From contig JAOUNC010000003.1 in the NCBI GenBank assembly GCA_029881175.1, positions 1 to 23,003 of the forward strand: a stretch of DNA of 23,003 nt, given 5' to 3'. The position numbers and the translations under genes were made by a program. The notes under the pieces were generated by a model. The model was not told the DNA's origin. It saw nothing but the letters and a program-made list of their open reading frames with translations, and did no database searches. Below, piece after piece: positions 18,127-23,003 of the stretch (position 1 is the stretch's first letter; every line of letters begins with the position of its first letter). The stretch comes from Nitrospirota bacterium. GTDB lineage: Bacteria > Nitrospirota > Nitrospiria > Nitrospirales > UBA8639.

Positions 18127-18684
18127 ATGCGAAAGAGCATCATGAGAACCACCATTTGCACAACTACCGCCCTGATTTGCCTGGGAATAGCAATCGCTTC
18201 ATCGTGGGGCATGGCCAGTCGCCCTCCTCTTATTGGGAGCCCGGCACCAGCATTTCAGCTCACCAGCTTGACCGGAGAGGAAGGGTCACTCGACCAGTAT
18301 CGAGGCCAAGTGGTCTTGCTAAATTTTTGGGCCACCTGGTGTCAGCCCTGCACCAAAGAAATGCCAGCCATGCAAACGGCGTATGATGCCCTGGGAGATC
18401 AAGGCTTTACCATTATTGCCATTAATGAATTAGAAGACATCCAGAAAGTTCGCGAACATATCCAAGAGCATCAACATACGTTCCCGGTTCTTCTCGACCC
18501 GGACAACCATGTGGCCAATCAATATGGGGTCGTCGGTCTCCCCGTGAGTATTTTCATTGATAAAACTGGGCATGTCCGCCAGATTGTGAAAGGTGGACTG
18601 CTCACCGAACAGTCCATCATCGAAACAGTTCAACCGTTACTCCAAGAAACGATGGTATCGAGAAAGCTTCCTCCAGTCCCGTGA
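18127..18684 (+). CDS. TlpA-like periplasmic thioredoxin-fold protein
   Basis: Secreted thiol-disulfide oxidoreductase of the TlpA/ResA/AhpC-TSA type, 185 residues. A signal peptide or membrane anchor occupies about residues 1-30. The thioredoxin fold follows: GSPAPAFQLTSLTG, VVLLNFWATWCQPC with active-site cysteines C72 and C75 at 71-75, and the cis-proline region GVVGLPVSIF (Pro139). Relatives keep periplasmic cysteines reduced for cytochrome c maturation or deliver copper-site thiols. Here the neighbours are two small proteins with CxxxC, which are plausible substrates. GGGAG is eight bases before the ATG. Its TGA stop overlaps the GTG start of the next gene (GTGA), showing tight coupling. 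Confidence 0.9.
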   Translation: MRKSIMRTTICTTTALICLGIAIASSWGMASRPPLIGSPAPAFQLTSLTGEEGSLDQYRGQVVLLNFWATWCQPCTKEMPAMQTAYDALGDQGFTIIAINELEDIQKVREHIQEHQHTFPVLLDPDNHVANQYGVVGLPVSIFIDKTGHVRQIVKGGLLTEQSIIETVQPLLQETMVSRKLPPVP

Positions 18685-19001
18685 AACGCCTGTTTGCAAC
18701 TAGCGCGACGATTGTTCTTGTCGCGTCCATTTTTGGTGTCAGTACTTGGCTGCCTTCCCAGCTAATGGGGCATGCGCATGCGCATGCCCACCATCAAGCA
18801 GCCACCCATGCCACCCCTTTATGCACACTGTTCTGCAGTGCCGGCCAAATGGCGCACAATGCAGATCCAACCCCACCCCCCGTTCGAGGCTTTTTCTATA
18901 CCCTGGAACCGCCAACGTTTTCGTCCTTTCTCCCTCTCGAATTTTCACTCATCCTTGCCCGTGGCCCTCCGCATTCTTCAAGCACAATTCTGTTTTCTTA
19001 A
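18681..19001 (+). CDS. Small exported His-rich protein with CxxxC motif (paralogue 2)
   Basis: A 106-residue protein starting with GTG inside the tlpA-like stop codon. Its signal peptide (MKRLFATSATIVLVASIFGV) is followed by HAHAHAHHQAATH (31-43), then ATPLCTLFCSAGQ with C48 and C52, a proline-rich middle, and a tail with ARGPPHSSS. Aligned by eye with paralogue 1 the shared core is TH-x-T-x-x-C-x3-C-x-A-x-Q, with R-(A/G)-P-P near the end. No characterised family was identified with confidence. A periplasmic metal or thiol function is inferred from His and Cys content and from coupling to the thioredoxin gene. It is not a truncated copy of its paralogue, since the middle region is longer. Confidence 0.7.
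   Translation: MKRLFATSATIVLVASIFGVSTWLPSQLMGHAHAHAHHQAATHATPLCTLFCSAGQMAHNADPTPPPVRGFFYTLEPPTFSSFLPLEFSLILARGPPHSSSTILFS
18770..18787. repeat. Three tandem GCATGC units (18-base perfect palindrome)
   Basis: GCATGC occurs three times in a row, giving an 18-base self-complementary, strictly purine-pyrimidine alternating stretch. It encodes most of the His-Ala repeat at the mature N-terminus of the second small protein. Codon choice (always GCG/GCA with CAT) rather than protein need alone makes it this regular. Confidence 0.8.
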
Positions 19002-19038
19002 GTCTTTCTGTGCGGATCGTGTTGATTGGGCTATAAGT

Positions 19039-19070
19039 CCCCCCTTTTGCCTCAATTGAGGAGGCAGGGG
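19039..19070 (+). other. GC-rich hairpin between paralogue 2 and the outer-membrane protein gene
   Basis: CCCC...GCCTC pairs with GAGGC.GGGG around a short loop that itself contains the palindrome CTCAATTGAG. A T-rich tail is lacking, so it is not a standard intrinsic terminator. It could separate the two transcription units or act as an RNA 3' end stabiliser. Confidence 0.4.
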
Positions 19071-19094
19071 TCATTTCTGCGCGCACCATAGGAA

Positions 19095-19120
19095 GATATT
19101 GAATAGTTTTATTTTTTCAC
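19095..19120 (+). promoter_or_regulatory. Leader motif shared with the first His-rich gene
   Basis: The 11-base gatattgaata (19095-19105) and a downstream tttttcac (19113-19120) recur at 17587-17597 and 17609-17616. Here they precede the outer-membrane protein ATG by about 40 bases, and there an ATG at 17627 by about the same distance. A shared regulator site is possible, but AT-rich chance similarity cannot be excluded. Confidence 0.3.
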
Positions 19121-19136
19121 AAAAGGATTATCGTCC

Positions 19137-20240
19137 ATGAAACACCAGCAGGTTTTGTCACAAAAACGTCTCCTTCTTTTGGTTATTCCGATTGCCATGC
19201 TTGCCCTGTCCCATACCCCAGCGCATTCCAGTTGCGGGTCAGCTTCATGCTTTCTGAACATCGGCAATCAACCCAGCATTCAACCTAAAGGTACCTTACG
19301 GGCAGATTTTAATTATAGCTACGTCCCGCAAACAGGCCCTCAGCAACGGGTGGCTGCGGTCAATCTTAAGACCAAGGAACAAATTCTAGACGAACACAAG
19401 GAAATTTCTACCATTACGAACCAATTTCAATTGAATTTAAATTACGGCGTGACCGATAACTTCACGCTTCAATTAACCGTGCCTGTCCTCTGGCGGGAAC
19501 ATGAACACCGTGTAGAGGTCGGAATTGATCCGGACTCCGGCCATCATGAGGGAGAAGGAGAATTTGAAAACTGGGACACATCCAGCATCGGGGATATCCG
19601 CCTGATGGCAAAATACGGATTTCTTCCCTCTCTTCGAAGCATGGTCGTTGTTGGAGCAGGAGTAGAATTTCCAACCGGCCAATATCAGTCCCAAACCAGT
19701 GGCCATGGCACAGATACAATCCAAGAGCCCACATTACAGGCAGGACGTGGAGATTATGGCGTAATCGGACATGTCTACCAAGCGTATGAACTCATCCCGC
19801 ATACCCTGAACCAGTTCTTTTCTTATACTTATCGACACACCTTTCAAAACAAATACGGCTATCAATTCGGTGACACCCATATCTTTTCCGGCGGGTTGAT
19901 TTACAACGTGACCCCACACATCGCTTTCTCGGGACAACTCAACTATATGTATAATGTTCACGACACCTTCCGTAGCACGCTCTCCCAGGCCGGCGGGATT
20001 GGAACGGGGCTTTCAGGGGAGACCGAGATCGATGGCAACCTTCAAACACGCGGAGTCAACAATACTGGCTCGACGAACCTCATGTTTACACCTGGAATCA
20101 CTTTGAACTTAACCGAAGGCACCAGTTGGTATTTTTATTCCCAAGTGCCGTTAGTCCAGGACTTTAACGGAGGACTAGAGCAAGGGGTCAGCTTCCTGAC
20201 GGGGTTTGTGAAATTCTTTAATGTTGGCACTCTTAGCTAA
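19137..20240 (+). CDS. Outer-membrane beta-barrel protein with N-terminal CGSASC motif
   Basis: A 367-residue exported protein. The signal peptide (residues 1 to about 31, RLLLLVIPIAMLALSHTPAHS) leads straight into CGSASC (C33 and C38). The rest alternates polar and hydrophobic residues in many predicted strands, with aromatic girdles such as FNYSYVPQ, LQLTVPVLW and GYQFGDTHIFSGGLIY. A His/Glu-rich loop lies at about 140-150 (GHHEGEGEFE). The barrel ends in FFNVGTLS. It resembles putative transporter/MetA-like OMPs with a similar Cys pair, from memory only. AAGGA stands nine bases before the ATG, a strong ribosome-binding site. It lies directly after the His-rich/TlpA genes, suggesting a shared role, though it has its own leader. 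Confidence 0.72.
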   Translation: MKHQQVLSQKRLLLLVIPIAMLALSHTPAHSSCGSASCFLNIGNQPSIQPKGTLRADFNYSYVPQTGPQQRVAAVNLKTKEQILDEHKEISTITNQFQLNLNYGVTDNFTLQLTVPVLWREHEHRVEVGIDPDSGHHEGEGEFENWDTSSIGDIRLMAKYGFLPSLRSMVVVGAGVEFPTGQYQSQTSGHGTDTIQEPTLQAGRGDYGVIGHVYQAYELIPHTLNQFFSYTYRHTFQNKYGYQFGDTHIFSGGLIYNVTPHIAFSGQLNYMYNVHDTFRSTLSQAGGIGTGLSGETEIDGNLQTRGVNNTGSTNLMFTPGITLNLTEGTSWYFYSQVPLVQDFNGGLEQGVSFLTGFVKFFNVGTLS

Positions 20241-20300
20241 TCGAGAAGCTTGCCTACATAATTCTTCACGGCGAAAATAGGGGCTAATGGAGGGAACACA

Positions 20301-20344
20301 GAATAGTCAGATTGAGGTTGGTTGAAACTTTAATCTGGCTATTC
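20301..20344 (+). terminator. Stem-loop after the outer-membrane protein gene
   Basis: GAATAGTCAGATT (20301-20313) pairs with AATCTGGCTATTC (20332-20344), 13 pairs with one G-U wobble and an 18-base loop. It is followed only by TCTTCC, a weak U-tract. It probably forms in RNA and may mark the end of the upstream transcript; a role as leader of the next operon is the alternative. Confidence 0.5.
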
Positions 20345-20423
20345 TCTTCCATAAAATGCACTCTGCCTCAACAAAGAGAAGAATGGTCAACGCCCGTGGG
20401 GGGCACTTAGTGCGTTCATTGAC

Positions 20424-21263
20424 ATGATTACCTCTCCTTACAAGTGCTGGGTTGCCATGGCTGTTTTTACACTTGGCGTATGCTTACTACTTGGCTGCAG
20501 CCCAACAGCTCCGGTATCACGGATGACATTTGAGGACCAGCATCAATTCGTCCGCCTTGAGGTCACAGCTCGAGCAAGCCAGCTCAACCATAGCCACCCG
20601 GCAACGGTATCCGAAAACACGCTTGCCAAGATCCTTGGATCCTTAACCGTGAATCCTCGCCCGGTTTCCTCCGTTGAAAATAGTTTTGCCTATATGGCCG
20701 TGCCCCGCTTGCCAGAATCCTCACCGGCCTTCTCGCCAACCGTCATCGCATTTCTTTCGAAACACCTCAGCCAGGCTCTCCAGCAGGCCACGCCATTAGA
20801 AGAGGCCCTATTTTTCATTGAAGATCCACAACTTCAGGATACCGCACTCCTTACCTCAGGCGGATGCTATATCCAGGAAGGAAGACTTCATGTTCAATTA
20901 GCGAACTATCGACATCCCACAATAGGCAAGACGGAAATTATTCAAGCTCGAGCAAATCCCTTAAAAGTTCTCTCTCATCCTGGTTATGATCTGATTCCTG
21001 GACCAAACGGCACAGTGCAACCACGACCAATGTTGGAAAACCTTATTATGGCGTTGCCCCAACATGTCATTATCGACTACGAACACACCCCTCAAGAACT
21101 GAAGGTGCGGAAGCCTGCTGATGATCCCCTGGTCAATCATGATCAGTCAGGCGACAAAACTCTTACAGAACAATTACGAGAAATGCAGCAGGCAAAAAAC
21201 AATGGGCTCATTACGGAAGAAGAATATCAAACCTTACGCACAAAGCTCTTGGATGCCTACTAA
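20424..21263 (+). CDS. Lipoprotein with C-terminal SHOCT-like domain
   Basis: A 279-residue protein of unknown function. A signal peptide ends in the lipobox LLLGC (Cys25), so it should be a lipid-anchored envelope protein. The middle (about 40-230) has no recognised domain; it contains PRLPESSPAFSPTVIAFL and ENLIMALPQHVIIDYEHTP. The final 33 residues (LTEQLREMQQAKNNGLITEE, then EYQTLRTKLL) match the SHOCT pattern of a short helix, a G-x-I-T-x-E-E-Y turn and a second helix, thought to mediate oligomerisation. The stop codon overlaps the start of the TonB-like gene (TAATG). A small palindrome GCACTTAGTGC (20403-20413) lies just before the start. Confidence 0.75.
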   Translation: MITSPYKCWVAMAVFTLGVCLLLGCSPTAPVSRMTFEDQHQFVRLEVTARASQLNHSHPATVSENTLAKILGSLTVNPRPVSSVENSFAYMAVPRLPESSPAFSPTVIAFLSKHLSQALQQATPLEEALFFIEDPQLQDTALLTSGGCYIQEGRLHVQLANYRHPTIGKTEIIQARANPLKVLSHPGYDLIPGPNGTVQPRPMLENLIMALPQHVIIDYEHTPQELKVRKPADDPLVNHDQSGDKTLTEQLREMQQAKNNGLITEEEYQTLRTKLLDAY

Positions 21264-21919
21264 TGTATTATAAAAATTCATCCATCATGCGAGAAATTCA
21301 CACCGGCAAAGCTCATTGTTCTTTCCACTTACAATATGGATTATCCATGCCCTTCATCTACGCGCTGTTCATTGTATCTATATCAATAGACTCTCTCTGG
21401 GGGGTTCCTCTGGCTTTTCCGGATGAATTCCCAGAATCAGAAATCGAAACGTTAGAGATGATTGAAATTACCGGATCAGTCGTCAAGCCCACGCCCAGGG
21501 ACATGAAATTTCCCAGTCCTGACATTCAACCCATCGCACAATTGGACGAGGCCAAACATTTATCCAGGCCAGAACTGCGCCTCCGCAAGCCGACTCCAAC
21601 GCATTCAAGTATCCTTTTGGATCAAACGGCGAAAACCAGAAAACTCTTTACTCCCGTCAAGCCATTGAAAACTGAACATCCACCCTATCCGCGACAGGCC
21701 CGCGAACAGGGGTGGGAGGGACGAATCATCGTACGCTTACACATTTTGCCAGACGGAACGGTCGCTGCCGGCACCATTCACCAAAGCTCCGGATATCCAC
21801 TGTTGGATGACAGCGCAATGACCGCAGCCAAGGAATGGACCTTTCAACCGGCTAAAAATGGTGGGTTTCCGGTCTCATCCACGGTCAACATTCCGATTCA
21901 ATTTGATCTGAGACAATAA
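21263..21919 (+). CDS. TonB C-terminal domain (energy transducer-like) protein
   Basis: A 218-residue protein from the ATG overlapping the previous stop. A hydrophobic segment (about 29-52) would anchor or export it. A short charged/proline-containing linker follows, then a TonB C-terminal domain (139-216): HPPYPRQAREQGWEGRIIVR, LHILPDGTV, SSGYPLLDDSAMTAAKEWTF, IPIQFDL. These domains contact outer-membrane receptors or act as periplasmic scaffolds. No ExbB or ExbD gene is in the window, and the linker is short for a protein that must span the periplasm, so it may not be a classical energy transducer. An internal ATG at 21347, directly before the hydrophobic segment, is an alternative start. 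Confidence 0.82.
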   Translation: MYYKNSSIMREIHTGKAHCSFHLQYGLSMPFIYALFIVSISIDSLWGVPLAFPDEFPESEIETLEMIEITGSVVKPTPRDMKFPSPDIQPIAQLDEAKHLSRPELRLRKPTPTHSSILLDQTAKTRKLFTPVKPLKTEHPPYPRQAREQGWEGRIIVRLHILPDGTVAAGTIHQSSGYPLLDDSAMTAAKEWTFQPAKNGGFPVSSTVNIPIQFDLRQ

Positions 21920-21951
21920 CGATGACACTAGCTACCATAAAGGAGTAACCG

Positions 21952-23001
21952 ATGAACCTCTTGCGACACCACCATATCCTCTTCGTATTTTGGACGTTGA
22001 TCATGATCATCAGCCCTAAACCGTTCAGCCATGCGGGGGAAGCTCAAGATCTCCTGGCTCAGGCCTATACCGCCTATCAACAGAATCAATGGGCTTCCGC
22101 CAAAGCACCCTTGGAGCATGCCATCCAGCTCTATCCCAACTATGCCGAGGCACATCACCTGCTTGGCCTGGTCTGGACGCATCTGCAACAACCTGAACAA
22201 GCCATTGCCGCACTCAAACACGCGGTGAACGCCTATCCCTCATTTGCACAAGCCTATATGGATTTGGGATTTGTCTTGCAAGATCAGGGACAATTCGAAG
22301 CCGCCGAACAGGCCTTTCGTCAAGCTTCAACCCTCTACCCGAATTATTTGGAAAGCTGGACGGCCCTCGCCGCCCTGTTCGACCAGCAGCAACAGGCAAC
22401 CAAAGCGATAGACGCCCATCGAAAGGTCTTAGAATTGGACCCCCACCAGGCTGATTCCCTTTACGGCCTGGCCTTTTGGTTTGTTCAGCAGGGACAAATT
22501 GAACAGGCACAGCCATATGTCGAACAATTAATGGCTCAGAACCCCAAACATATTAATGGTTGGTTGATGACGGGTTCATTGGCGCAATACACGAACCAGA
22601 CGGAAAAAGCCATCAAGGCTTATCAGCAAGTCGTGGCGCTTCAACACAAGCTGGTCGACCCATACTTCAATCTGGGGATCTTGTATCAACAACAAAAGCA
22701 ATACACAGAGGCGGCCGAGGCCTTTGAGAATGTTCTCCGCCTGGATCAGGGCAACCCGGAAGCCCACATCAACTTAGGGGTGGTCTATACGGCCCTGGCA
22801 AAATTGAAGCCGGCGGAAGAACAGTACCAGGCCGCCTTATCCCTCAATCCTCGTTTGTCAGAAGCCCATTACAACCTGGGGCTGCTGTATGAATTTCATC
22901 ATAATGCGCCTGAAAAAGCGCTGGAATATTACAAGGAATATGTCAAGCTGGGCGGGCAGGATGAACGGGTTACTAAGCTCCTCAAACGGGTTGGGTCGTG
23001 A
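21952..23001 (+). CDS. Secreted tetratricopeptide-repeat protein (nine TPRs)
   Basis: A 349-residue protein with a signal peptide (about 1-28, ending PFSHA). From residue 31 to about 337 it is an unbroken row of nine 34-residue TPR units, each with the W/L-G-Y-A-F-A-P type pattern, for example AEAHHLLGLVWTHLQQPEQA at 65-84 and PEAHINLGVVYTALAKLKPA at 269-288. TPR arrays are protein-binding scaffolds; here it would work in the periplasm or on the envelope. AAGGAG lies seven bases before the ATG, the best ribosome-binding site of this operon. It starts 32 bases after the TonB-like gene and ends two bases before the window edge, so further genes may follow. Confidence 0.88.
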   Translation: MNLLRHHHILFVFWTLIMIISPKPFSHAGEAQDLLAQAYTAYQQNQWASAKAPLEHAIQLYPNYAEAHHLLGLVWTHLQQPEQAIAALKHAVNAYPSFAQAYMDLGFVLQDQGQFEAAEQAFRQASTLYPNYLESWTALAALFDQQQQATKAIDAHRKVLELDPHQADSLYGLAFWFVQQGQIEQAQPYVEQLMAQNPKHINGWLMTGSLAQYTNQTEKAIKAYQQVVALQHKLVDPYFNLGILYQQQKQYTEAAEAFENVLRLDQGNPEAHINLGVVYTALAKLKPAEEQYQAALSLNPRLSEAHYNLGLLYEFHHNAPEKALEYYKEYVKLGGQDERVTKLLKRVGS

Positions 23002-23003
23002 CG

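Noticed and set aside
1..23003. CRISPR array, tRNA, rRNA, transposase or attachment site
   Set aside because: No regularly spaced repeats, cloverleaf-like segments, rRNA motifs, transposase motifs or flanking terminal inverted repeats were recognised.

Overview
The window reads as chromosome from a Gram-negative bacterium of roughly balanced base composition. The outer membrane is implied by three lipoprotein/OMP-type products, a TonB C-terminal domain and a periplasmic TlpA-like thioredoxin. The overall look (fused NuoCD, the style of the small periplasmic proteins, moderate G+C) fits a Nitrospirota-type organism such as a marine Nitrospira. That placement is an impression from memory, not something the sequence proves.

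Region 1 (1-11202, minus strand) is the front part of a respiratory complex I operon. In transcription order it carries a MidA/NDUFAF7-type methyltransferase gene, nuoA, nuoB, fused nuoCD, nuoE, nuoF, nuoG, nuoH, nuoI, nuoJ and the start of nuoK, which runs off the left edge. All visible Fe-S cluster ligands are present, so the complex should be functional; nuoL, nuoM and nuoN would lie beyond the window. The methyltransferase gene heads the operon. In mitochondria its relative methylates one arginine of the NuoD homologue, and that arginine (LHRG motif) is conserved here. A long imperfect hairpin sits between nuoCD and nuoE.

Region 2 (11203-14504) holds an 800-base stretch without a confident gene that ends in a terminator-like hairpin. 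It is followed by a single-domain STAS protein, a DHH/DHHA1 phosphoesterase and an SPFH/band-7 protein with a lipoprotein signal, all on the plus strand. Region 3 (14667-17504, minus strand) is secA with a good sigma70-type promoter.

Region 4 (17580-20240, plus strand) is the most unusual part. Two short paralogous exported proteins, each with a His-rich stretch, a TH-x-T-x-x-C-x3-C-x-A-x-Q core and an R-x-P-P tail, flank a TlpA-like thioredoxin. Next comes an outer-membrane beta-barrel protein whose mature N-terminus carries CGSASC. A periplasmic metal/thiol handling module is the best inference. Region 5 (20424-23001, plus strand) is a compact operon of a SHOCT-domain lipoprotein, a short TonB-like protein and a secreted nine-repeat TPR protein. 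No tRNA, rRNA, CRISPR array or transposase was seen.
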